Positions 1 to 6,470 of a stretch of 7,435 nucleotides of DNA are shown in pieces. The notes beneath the pieces were generated by a model that saw nothing but the letters and a program-made list of their open reading frames with translations, made no database searches and had not been told where the DNA came from. Position 1 is the stretch's first letter; the number at the start of each line of letters is the position of its first letter. This DNA is from OPU3-GD-OMZ sp001901525 (GTDB taxonomy: Bacteria > Pseudomonadota > Gammaproteobacteria > Methylococcales > Methylomonadaceae). The translations under genes and the position numbers were made by a program. Location: positions 1 through 7,435 of the forward strand of contig CAXCEI010000054.1 in NCBI GenBank assembly GCA_963981505.1, written 5' to 3'.

Positions 1-138
1 GAACAACAGGTTATTTTAGAAATTCTGACTAAAGTACAAGGGAGTCGTAAGGCTGCTGCCGAGCAATTAGGCATCAGTGCGAGAACCCTGCGTTATAAAT
101 TAGCAAAAATAAAGGATCAGGGCATTGCAGTCCCTTAA
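1..138 (+). CDS. flrC: C-terminal end of NtrC-family sigma-54 response regulator (FlrC/FleR type), partial
   Basis: Seen: an open frame enters from the left edge and stops at TAA 136-138, giving 45 residues. Residues about 5-37 read as a Fis-type helix-turn-helix: a first helix, then AAAEQLGIS, then the recognition helix RTLRYKLAK. This pattern is typical of the last domain of NtrC-family enhancer-binding proteins. Known: in Vibrio and Pseudomonas the flagellar activators FlrC and FleR lie directly before fliE and switch on sigma-54 promoters of middle-stage flagellar genes. Inference: this is that regulator, because fliE follows after only 27 bases and a sigma-54 promoter occurs downstream at fliK. 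The receiver and AAA+ domains lie outside the window, so the exact family member (FlrC, FleR, or less likely FlrA/FleQ) rests on gene order. The C-terminal tail after the helix is short. Confidence 0.78.
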   Translation, partial: EQQVILEILTKVQGSRKAAAEQLGISARTLRYKLAKIKDQGIAVP

Positions 139-153
139 GATCATGAATACCGT

Positions 154-163
154 TAAGGAGGAT
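154..163 (+). promoter_or_regulatory. Strong ribosome binding site of fliE
   Basis: TAAGGAGGAT lies a few bases before the fliE ATG at 166 and is nearly a full complement of the 16S rRNA 3' end. It is the strongest Shine-Dalgarno in the window and fixes the fliE start. It suggests high translation of this small rod protein relative to its neighbours, several of which have weak sites. Confidence 0.85.
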
Positions 164-165
164 CT

Positions 166-486
166 ATGACAGCACCACTAACCGATATGAATGCGTTGAT
201 GAGTCAAATGCGCATTATGTCCTCTCAAGCTTCTGGCACCGAACAGATAGTCAAAAATCCGACGGCGGTCTCTTTTGCTAACACCTTAGGCGAAACGCTT
301 AATACCGTGAATGATTTACAGATGACCTCCGGGCAATTAAAAGATGCCTTTGAAAAAGGTGCTGATATTCCGCTGACTCAAGTCATGTTAGCCTCGCAAA
401 AATCGGCACTTGCGTTTCAAGCTACCTTACAAGTTAGAAATAAGGTCCTGGCCGCTTATCAAGACATTATGAACATGCCGGTCTAG
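166..486 (+). CDS. fliE: Flagellar hook-basal body protein FliE (MS ring-rod adaptor)
   Basis: FliE is exported early and joins the MS ring (FliF) to the proximal rod; it also contributes to the export gate-rod junction. The 106-residue product has the usual length (about 100-110). The N-terminal third is poorly conserved and polar. The family signature is in the C-terminal half: a helix with SFANTLGETLNTVND (residues 36-50), then DIPLTQVMLASQKSALAFQ (67-85), and the ending LQVRNKVLAAYQDIMNMPV, which closely matches the conserved FliE tail. There is no signal peptide, as expected for a substrate of the flagellar type III apparatus. The ATG at 166 follows a strong Shine-Dalgarno. The gene starts 27 bases after the regulator stop and ends 27 bases before fliF. 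No separate promoter was recognised in front of it, so cotranscription with the upstream regulator is likely. Confidence 0.97.
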   Translation: MTAPLTDMNALMSQMRIMSSQASGTEQIVKNPTAVSFANTLGETLNTVNDLQMTSGQLKDAFEKGADIPLTQVMLASQKSALAFQATLQVRNKVLAAYQDIMNMPV

Positions 487-513
487 GCGCTTTTGATTAA
501 CTAATACACTCCT

Positions 514-2352
514 ATGGCAGAGCAACCCGCAATTACCGCAAATACTAACCCCGCTCCGGGAACTGATCCTTTGTTGGAACAGCCGGACGGACAAGGCGTT
601 GCCGTTAATGCTCCACCCGGTGCCTTAGCGTCGACTGCTAATGCAACTGCACCCTCAGTTAGCACCGGTTTTTTTCAACAACCTGCGGTTCAAAAATCGA
701 TACCTGCCGTGGTGGTGATTGTCGTCATACTGATTTCTATAATGGTTTATTCGCTCTTTAACGGCGCTTCTTTTAGACCCTTATTTGAAGGCATCAGTCA
801 GAAAGATCAATCGGCTATCTATACGGCTTTAATCGCCGCTGATATCCCGGTTAAACTGGATCCCGTCTCGGGTAATGTAACGGTTTCTACCGATGATTAT
901 CATGAAGCTAAATTATTATTAGCGTCCCAAGGGTTACCGGAGTCATCTATAGGCGGTTTTAATTTAATCCGTAAAGATCAGTCGATGGGAACCAGCCAAT
1001 TTATGGAGAAAATGCGCTATAAACTGGCTATGGAAGAAGAATTAGCGGCATCGATTGCAACCATCGACTCTATTCGCCGTGCCAGAGTACACCTGGCAAT
1101 CCCGAAACAATCGGTATTTATTCGCAACCGTGAGGCCTCGAAAGCCTCTGTGGTTGTTTTTCAACACCAAGGACGGGCAATCACAACTGGGCAGGTTGAA
1201 GCGATCATCCACATGGTCGCCTCGAGTATTCCGTTTATGGAAGCCGAAGCGGTTTCAGTGGTGGATTCACACGGTAAATTATTACATTCAAAATCAACGT
1301 CTAACGATTTCAACCTCACCAATGAACAGTTGCAATACCGCAACCAAATTGAAGACATGTATCGCACGCGGGTACTCGCCATTTTATCGACCTTCTTAGG
1401 GGAAGAGAACATTCATGCCGAAGTCAATGCCGAAGTCGATTATACGCTGATCGAAAGTACCAGCCAGTTATTCAACCCTAAAACCATTTCCCTGCGAAGT
1501 GAGCAAATGTCAGGGCAGAGTAGTTCTAGCCCGGGTGCATCTGGGGTGCCAGGCTTTCTTTCTAATAACCCATTAACCCCGGCAGGGGGGGCGGGTAATG
1601 ACTCTTCAGGTTCAAGCACAGGGTCCAGCACCCGAAATTATGAGGTCGATAAGACCATTCGCCATGAAAAGAAAATTGCCGGTGTAGTCACTCGACTCGC
1701 CGTGGCCGTGGTTATTGATCAGAAAATTAAAGCCCCACCTGCATCGACTGAAGGCGCTGCTACAGGTGAGGAGGGAGCAGCGCCTGGCGCCTCGGTGATT
1801 AACGTTAATGGCCATAAATCAGTGGCGGAAATTGAAGACTTAATCAAAGGTGCGATTGGCTTTGATGCAACCCGCGGCGATACGGTTAAGGTCATGGAAG
1901 CTTCATTTACACCACAATTAGTTGCCGAAGAACTCGCTTGGTGGCGAGATGTTGGACTCCAAGGGATAGGTCGTCAATTGGTGATTGCCGCTATTTTTAT
2001 CTTACTTATTTTAACGGTTTTCAAACCGATTGTTACCAATATGATTCATCCCGACGCGGCTAAAAAAGCGTTTGAAGATCAGTTTGCACTGGACCATGAA
2101 CAAGAAAATCTACTCGCGGGTGCCCTTAACGGTGAAGAACCCGATGACCCTAATATTTTACAAGACGGTGAATCCCTAGAAGAAATGAAAGCACGACTGA
2201 AACCTAAAAAATCGGCTATTTCAGCTGATATGTTAGATACCGCTAATTCATATGATGACAAAGTTGCTTTAGTCAGAATGTTAGTTAATGATGATTCACG
2301 CCGTGTTGCTAATGTTATGCGGGCTTGGGTCAGAAAGGATTTAGGATTATAA
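514..2352 (+). CDS. fliF: Flagellar MS-ring protein FliF
   Basis: FliF is the inner-membrane ring on which the basal body, switch and export gate are assembled. The product has 612 residues, slightly above the usual 550-600. Visible layout: a Pro/Ala/Thr-rich cytoplasmic N-terminus (1-60); transmembrane helix 1 at about 63-82 (IPAVVVIVVILISIMVYSLF); periplasmic ring-building (YscJ/FliF-like) domains from about 84 to 260, including SSIGGFNLIRKD and RRARVHLAIPKQS; a further domain from 270 to 460, interrupted by a Gly/Ser-rich loop (about 335-374); transmembrane helix 2 at about 488-508; and a cytoplasmic tail whose end (YDDKVALVRMLVNDDSRRVANVMRAWVRKDL) is the conserved FliG-binding segment. 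The start at 514 is the first start codon after an in-frame TAA at 502-504. It lacks a Shine-Dalgarno, so translation may depend on coupling to fliE. A G7 run (1585-1591) lies in the variable loop. fliG follows with no gap. Confidence 0.98.
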   Translation: MAEQPAITANTNPAPGTDPLLEQPDGQGVAVNAPPGALASTANATAPSVSTGFFQQPAVQKSIPAVVVIVVILISIMVYSLFNGASFRPLFEGISQKDQSAIYTALIAADIPVKLDPVSGNVTVSTDDYHEAKLLLASQGLPESSIGGFNLIRKDQSMGTSQFMEKMRYKLAMEEELAASIATIDSIRRARVHLAIPKQSVFIRNREASKASVVVFQHQGRAITTGQVEAIIHMVASSIPFMEAEAVSVVDSHGKLLHSKSTSNDFNLTNEQLQYRNQIEDMYRTRVLAILSTFLGEENIHAEVNAEVDYTLIESTSQLFNPKTISLRSEQMSGQSSSSPGASGVPGFLSNNPLTPAGGAGNDSSGSSTGSSTRNYEVDKTIRHEKKIAGVVTRLAVAVVIDQKIKAPPASTEGAATGEEGAAPGASVINVNGHKSVAEIEDLIKGAIGFDATRGDTVKVMEASFTPQLVAEELAWWRDVGLQGIGRQLVIAAIFILLILTVFKPIVTNMIHPDAAKKAFEDQFALDHEQENLLAGALNGEEPDDPNILQDGESLEEMKARLKPKKSAISADMLDTANSYDDKVALVRMLVNDDSRRVANVMRAWVRKDLGL

Positions 2353-3411
2353 ATGGCTGAAGATAGTGCAGGCGGCGAGGATTTAGAAGGGAAACTACCG
2401 CTCGCTGAAGAATTGCGACTTATTTCTTCAACGCAAAAAACAGCGATACTGATGATGCTGTTAGGAGAAGAAGAAGCTTCTAATATATTAACCCATCTTG
2501 AACCGAAAGAAGTGCAACACCTAGGGTCAGCGATGATGTCGGTTTCAGAAGTCTCGCAAGAGGCGGTTGGGGCGGTTCTGGATGAGTTTATTACCTTAAT
2601 AAAGCATCAAACCAGCTTAGGTTTCGGGTCTACTGACTATGTCGAAAATGTGATGGTTAAAGCGTTGGGTGAAGATAAGGCTTACAGCGTTTTAAATCGA
2701 ATCATGCCGCAAAATGCCAGTGGTGGTATGGATATTCTACGGTGGATGGATTCACGTTCTATATCAGAAATGGTACGTACAGAACACCCACAGATTATTG
2801 CTATTATCTTATCCTTTTTGGAATATGCCACCGCTGCGGATGTGTTGGGTTTTTTGCCGGAAGACATTCGCGCTGAAGTCATCATGCGTGTGGCTAACTT
2901 AGAAACTATTCAACCCGAAGCGCTCGATGAATTAGAGCGTATTATGCAAAACCAGTTTGCTAATAATTCTGCCGCTAAGTCATCGAGTGTAGGCGGGGTG
3001 ATTACCGCAGCGAAAATCATGAACTTTACCGATTCTGATCTTGAAGCTGGAATTATGGGCGTTATGGAAAAAACCGATGAAGATCTGATGGGCCGTATTA
3101 TGGATAATATGTTCGTTTTTGATAACTTAGTGGGTTGTGATGATAAAAGTACTCAGGTGTTAATGCGTAATATTGAAAGTGATATCCTAATGATTGCGCT
3201 GAAAGGGGCCGATGACATGGTTAAAGATAAATTTCTATCCAATATGTCCTCGCGGGCCGCGGATATGTTCTTAGATGACATGGAGGCAAAAGGTCCTATG
3301 CGTATTAAAGAAGTTGAAGAAGCACAAAAAGATATTCTCAAAACGGCTCGTCGCTTATCCGATTCTGGTGAAATGATGTTGCCGGGTCGTGGTGATGGCG
3401 TTGTCGGTTAA
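2353..3411 (+). CDS. fliG: Flagellar motor switch protein FliG
   Basis: FliG is the switch-complex protein that sits on FliF and takes up torque from the stator. The 352-residue product is slightly longer than usual (about 330-345), through an acidic N-terminal lead of about 24 residues before the conserved STQKTAILMMLLGEE. The three-domain plan is present: FliF-binding N domain (about 25-110), middle domain with the EHPQ motif (144-147), hinge and MFVF motif (253-256), then the C-terminal torque helices. By alignment from memory with E. coli FliG, the charged torque residues are all kept: K284 (ALKGA), R301 (SSRAAD), D308 and D309 (LDDM), and R317 (PMRI). The protein is therefore expected to be functional. 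The ATG directly abuts the fliF TAA; AGGA at 2343-2346 gives it a Shine-Dalgarno inside fliF, so the pair is probably translationally coupled. The 3' end overlaps the start of fliH. Confidence 0.98.
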   Translation: MAEDSAGGEDLEGKLPLAEELRLISSTQKTAILMMLLGEEEASNILTHLEPKEVQHLGSAMMSVSEVSQEAVGAVLDEFITLIKHQTSLGFGSTDYVENVMVKALGEDKAYSVLNRIMPQNASGGMDILRWMDSRSISEMVRTEHPQIIAIILSFLEYATAADVLGFLPEDIRAEVIMRVANLETIQPEALDELERIMQNQFANNSAAKSSSVGGVITAAKIMNFTDSDLEAGIMGVMEKTDEDLMGRIMDNMFVFDNLVGCDDKSTQVLMRNIESDILMIALKGADDMVKDKFLSNMSSRAADMFLDDMEAKGPMRIKEVEEAQKDILKTARRLSDSGEMMLPGRGDGVVG

Positions 3412-4531
3412 AATTGTAAAAAATAGCCATGCCAACAGCGGTGGCCTTTGGCAGTCTCAGGTGACTTCACAAGTCGTTGAGGCCCAGAGTCAAAAGGATT
3501 TATTCATCCCCTTTCAAGCACTGTCTGAAAGCTCTGAAAGCTCTGAAACCGATGAAACTCCAACAGTTGAATCAGTTGAACCTTTTCAAGATGAATTAAG
3601 CGCACTTTCAGCAGAACAACAGCCTGATACCAATTGGCAACCGTTGATACCTGTTTCCGTTGAGGAACTGACCGAAGCCCAATCACGCATCGCTGAAGGT
3701 TTGGATCAAGTCTTGATTCCCAACAGTGATCCCACGCTTGAGACCACACCTACGCAGACCCCGTCGCCCGAACCTACCCCTACCGAGACCGTTGCTCAAG
3801 AGCCTGCCGCGGAAGCGATACAACAAGCGGATAGTGCCGCTCCAACGACAGCCGTGCCGAGCCCAGCTGAAACAACGCCGGTAGCTTCAGAAGAACCCCT
3901 ACAAAGGAGTGACAACGACTCATCTGATCCAGAACAAAGCGAGTCTGTTGAAAGCCCCGATGAAACGACACGGCTTGCCAATGAGGCTGTCTTGGGTGCA
4001 TACAAAGCTGAATTAGAAGCTGAATTTGAACGCCAACACGCCGAGAATGAATTAGCGTTACAACATCAAAAACAGCAATTGGAACAGACCTGCACCGAGC
4101 TTTCATCACTACTCACTAATTTACAGGGCACTATTCAAAATTACTATGAAGAGCAACAAGACCCCTTATTAAAACTATCCACTCACATTGCCCGGCAATT
4201 AGTGCGAGCAGAACTGACACTTTCTACGACAGCCATTGAAAGTTTGATTAAGGCTTCATTAGAGTTTTTTAGCAGTACCGAAGGCCTTAAGGTTTTTCTT
4301 AACCCTATCGATAAAGAATTACTTGAAAAACACAGCCCCTTACCCGAAGAGTATCTAATTTTAGCAGACGAAGAGTTATTTCCGGGTTCAGTACGCATCT
4401 CCAATGCAGAGCGTCATACCGAAGATTTAATTGTCGATCGTTTATCTGAAATCACCGAGCAGATATTTGAAAGTGTCGAGGCCCATTTGCTCGAGCCGAT
4501 AACCCACCTTGAAAACACTCAAGAAAGTTAA
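3395..4531 (+). CDS. fliH: Flagellar export apparatus protein FliH (ATPase regulator), long N-terminal form
   Basis: FliH dimers bind the ATPase FliI and tether it to the C ring; the stalk resembles the peripheral stator of F/V-type ATPases. From ATG 3395 the product has 378 residues, well above the usual 230-300. Layout: a short N-terminus with Trp19; an acidic Ser/Glu/Pro/Thr-rich, probably disordered stretch at about 42-193 (with SESSESSE and TPTQTPSPEPTPTE); a charged Gln/Glu-rich helix, likely coiled coil, at about 196-257; and the FliH/SctL-type C-terminal domain at about 258-365, recognisable from PLLKLSTHIARQLVRAEL, the KVFLNP strand, LADEELFPGSVRIS and DRLSEITEQIFESV. The conserved part supports FliH; the N-terminal half is not informative. 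The start is uncertain: GTG 3389, GTG 3392 and ATG 3395 are consecutive in frame. ATG is preferred, which gives a 17-base overlap with fliG. The Shine-Dalgarno is weak, so coupling to fliG is likely. Confidence 0.92.
   Translation: MALSVKIVKNSHANSGGLWQSQVTSQVVEAQSQKDLFIPFQALSESSESSETDETPTVESVEPFQDELSALSAEQQPDTNWQPLIPVSVEELTEAQSRIAEGLDQVLIPNSDPTLETTPTQTPSPEPTPTETVAQEPAAEAIQQADSAAPTTAVPSPAETTPVASEEPLQRSDNDSSDPEQSESVESPDETTRLANEAVLGAYKAELEAEFERQHAENELALQHQKQQLEQTCTELSSLLTNLQGTIQNYYEEQQDPLLKLSTHIARQLVRAELTLSTTAIESLIKASLEFFSSTEGLKVFLNPIDKELLEKHSPLPEEYLILADEELFPGSVRISNAERHTEDLIVDRLSEITEQIFESVEAHLLEPITHLENTQES
3524..3548 (+). repeat. Short 9-bp tandem repeat in fliH
   Basis: The unit TCTGAAAGC occurs at 3524-3532 and 3533-3541, followed by a 7-base partial copy at 3542-3548. 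It encodes the Ser-Glu-Ser repeats at about residues 44-51 of FliH. The period is a multiple of three, so gain or loss of a unit would keep the frame. It lies in the low-complexity acidic region. Confidence 0.85.
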
Positions 4532-4542
4532 GGTCTATCAGG

Positions 4543-5865
4543 ATGCTTTTTTCAGAAAATGTCGCCAGTTTGGTAAATAAATCCCAAATTTCACCGCCTG
4601 CTATTCAAGGTGTTTTAACCCGTGTCGTTGGCTTAACTTTGGAAGCGAGTGGGATTCATGCGCCCATCGGCACCCATTGTGATCTAATCGGCCCCACAGG
4701 TCTGCATTCTGCTGCTGAGGTTATTGGCTTTTCTCAAGGTAAGCTATTACTGATGCCTTTTAAATCAGTGCGTGGTATTGCGCCAGGCTTTCGTGTCGTT
4801 GCCCGAAAAGGGTCTTCCAATGCAGCCATGAGCAATTCTATGCTCGGTCGGGTTATTGATGGTCTGGGACACCCTTTAGATGGTGGTGATGAAATTATTG
4901 CCAGTGAATACCGGCAGGTCACCGGCGTTCCGATCAACCCTATGCACCGCAATCCAATCGAAAAAATTCTTGATGTCGGCGTGCGCGCTATTAACGGGTT
5001 AATGACCATCGGCCAGGGTCAACGCATGGGCTTGCTCGCCGGTAGTGGTGTCGGTAAAAGTGTGTTGCTAGGGATGATGACCCGTTATACCGAAGCCGAT
5101 ATTGTCGTCATAGGCCTGATCGGCGAAAGGGGGCGAGAAGTACAAGAGTTTGTGACCGAATCGCTGGGTGAAGAAGGCTTAAGGCGGTCGGTGGTGGTTG
5201 CGGCCCCAGGCGATGTGTCACCGGTGGCCCGTTTAAATGGCGCCATGTTAGCCACTACTATTGCCGAATATTTCAGAGACCAGGGTAAAAATGTCTTATT
5301 ACTGATGGACTCTATTACCCGTGTTGCACATGCCCAACGCGAGATCGGTTTGGCGGTGGGTGAAGCACCGGCGACAAAAGGGTACCCCCCCTCAGTCTTT
5401 ACCTTATTGCCTTCTTTAATTGAACGTGCCGGTAATCATGGGGCAAGTACCGGTTCCATTACTGCTTTTTACACCGTTTTAGCCGAAGGTGATGATCAGC
5501 AAGACCCCATTGTAGATGCGGCACGGGCCATACTGGATGGCCATATCTCCCTGTCCAGAGATTTAGCCGCTAGAAGTCACTATCCAGCCATTGATGTGGA
5601 TCACTCCATTAGTCGGTTAATGTCTAACCTGCTCCCACCGACCCAATTACAACGGGTGATGCATTGTCGGAAATTGTTATCTATCTATCATGATAATCGT
5701 GATTTAATCAACATCGGTGCTTATCAGGGCGGTACTAATCCAGAATTAGACAGTGCTATTGAGAAACTGCCTGTTATCAATCAATTCTTACAACAAGATA
5801 TGAGTGAGTCCGTTACGTTCGCGGACTCCATGGGTTTTTTATTTTCGATCACTGATGATACCTAA
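4543..5865 (+). CDS. fliI: Flagellum-specific export ATPase FliI
   Basis: FliI is the hexameric ATPase of the flagellar type III export apparatus, related to the F1 beta subunit. It releases chaperones and delivers unfolded substrates to the gate. The 440-residue product has the usual length. Motifs seen: Walker A AGSGVGKS (166-173, with K172 and S173), GERGRE (194-199, with the catalytic-type glutamate E199), Walker B LLLMDS with D256, the EAPATKGYPPSVF segment (274-286), and the alpha/beta ATPase signature PAIDVDHSIS (348-357). The N-terminal beta-barrel domain covers about 20-95, and the C-terminal helical domain runs from about 360. The ATG at 4543 has TAAGG at 4529-4533 upstream at good spacing. 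The gene begins 11 bases after the fliH stop and is followed by fliJ, the usual FliH-FliI-FliJ order. A C7 run (5385-5391) lies in the conserved YPPS codons. No damage was seen. Confidence 0.98.
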   Translation: MLFSENVASLVNKSQISPPAIQGVLTRVVGLTLEASGIHAPIGTHCDLIGPTGLHSAAEVIGFSQGKLLLMPFKSVRGIAPGFRVVARKGSSNAAMSNSMLGRVIDGLGHPLDGGDEIIASEYRQVTGVPINPMHRNPIEKILDVGVRAINGLMTIGQGQRMGLLAGSGVGKSVLLGMMTRYTEADIVVIGLIGERGREVQEFVTESLGEEGLRRSVVVAAPGDVSPVARLNGAMLATTIAEYFRDQGKNVLLLMDSITRVAHAQREIGLAVGEAPATKGYPPSVFTLLPSLIERAGNHGASTGSITAFYTVLAEGDDQQDPIVDAARAILDGHISLSRDLAARSHYPAIDVDHSISRLMSNLLPPTQLQRVMHCRKLLSIYHDNRDLINIGAYQGGTNPELDSAIEKLPVINQFLQQDMSESVTFADSMGFLFSITDDT

Positions 5866-5879
5866 AGTAGTTTAAGACC

Positions 5880-6323
5880 ATGGCCAATCATTGGAGCACT
5901 TTGAAAAACATCCGCCAATCCAGTGTCGATGAAGCACAAGCGGCTTGTTTATCACAGCAAAAATTATTAGCCGATAACGAAGCCTCTATTCAATCTCTTG
6001 ACGGCTACATTAGTGATTACCACAGTGAATTAATCAATGCAGAACAAAATTCAGCCCTCTTAGATGTCATTATCCGTCTTAGGGAGTTTATTCAGCAGCT
6101 TTATGATATGAAAAAAGCACAACGCCAAAAAAGTTTACAACTGCAACAAGAAATGCATCAAAAGCAACAACATTTAAATACCTGCCTGACTGAATTAAAA
6201 GTCATCGAAAAAATTGAAGAACGCGAAAAAGAGGCCTTACAAGCTTTTCGGGACTATCAGGAGATGCGAGAAAATGAGGAAATTGCACGGCAAGTTTTTC
6301 TAACCCATCGTGACGGGGGCTAA
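5880..6323 (+). CDS. fliJ: Flagellar export protein FliJ
   Basis: FliJ is the small coiled-coil stalk protein that inserts into the FliI ring, as F1 gamma does, and links it to the export gate FlhA. The 147-residue length is typical. The sequence is almost wholly helical and charged, rich in Gln, Glu, Lys and Leu, with no membrane segment. It can fold as two long antiparallel helices (about 10-70 and 75-140). The middle segment IIRLREFIQQLYDMKKAQRQ and the ending KIEEREKEALQAFRDYQEMRENEEIARQVF resemble FliJ proteins. Sequence conservation in this family is low, so position directly after fliI carries much of the identification. The ATG lies 14 bases after the fliI stop with only a poor Shine-Dalgarno. 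It appears to be the last gene of the fliE-led unit, since a new promoter follows. Confidence 0.93.
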   Translation: MANHWSTLKNIRQSSVDEAQAACLSQQKLLADNEASIQSLDGYISDYHSELINAEQNSALLDVIIRLREFIQQLYDMKKAQRQKSLQLQQEMHQKQQHLNTCLTELKVIEKIEEREKEALQAFRDYQEMRENEEIARQVFLTHRDGG

Positions 6324-6366
6324 GCTTACGGAATTTTGACACTTTCTTTAAAAAATTAATTAGACC

Positions 6367-6424
6367 GTCCTTAAAGACACTTTCGGTGAAAACTTAAGTT
6401 TATTTAAATCAATGACTTAAGATG
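6367..6424 (+). promoter_or_regulatory. Possible activator-binding (enhancer) segment upstream of fliK
   Basis: Three CTTAA motifs begin at 6370, 6393 and 6416, each 23 bp apart. They sit in GTCCTTAAAGAC (6367-6378, palindromic except for one base pair), AAACTTAAGTTT (6390-6401, perfect palindrome) and GACTTAAG (6414-6421). Relative to the start site predicted from the sigma-54 promoter (about 6489), the motif centres lie near -117, -94 and -71. That is a usual position for sites of sigma-54 activators. Assignment to FlrC/FleR or FleQ is inference, and TTAA is common by chance in such AT-rich DNA. Confidence 0.35.
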
Positions 6425-6445
6425 AACAGTTCATTCTCAATTTAT

Positions 6446-6470
6446 CCTTGCCGTACATTATTTGGCAAGG
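6446..6470 (+). repeat. Perfect 7-bp inverted repeat overlapping the fliK promoter
   Basis: CCTTGCC (6446-6452) and GGCAAGG (6464-6470) are exact reverse complements separated by 11 bases. The right arm begins with the GG of the -24 promoter element. It is not followed by a T-rich tract, so it does not look like an intrinsic terminator. It could be an operator, or a hairpin formed in read-through transcripts from fliJ. Confidence 0.8.

Noticed and set aside
114..129. Possible sigma-54 promoter before fliE (AGGAT ... ATTGCA)
   Set aside because: The GG (114-115) and GC (127-128) are separated by 11 bases instead of the required 10, and the -24 half does not match TGGCA.
3780..4109. 109-residue minus-strand open frame opposite fliH
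   Set aside because: It is a shadow of the repetitive low-complexity fliH sequence, with no family resemblance.
6321..6328. Palindrome TAAGCTTA at the fliJ stop
   Set aside because: It is too short for a regulatory claim, contains the stop codon and has no extended symmetry.
6336..6341. Consensus-looking -35 box TTGACA just after fliJ
   Set aside because: No acceptable -10 hexamer follows at 15-18 bases; the best candidates match TATAAT at three or fewer positions.
6372..6398. Sigma-28 (FliA) promoter, TAAAG ... GGTGAAAA
   Set aside because: The spacing is wrong and the -10 element does not resemble GCCGATAA.
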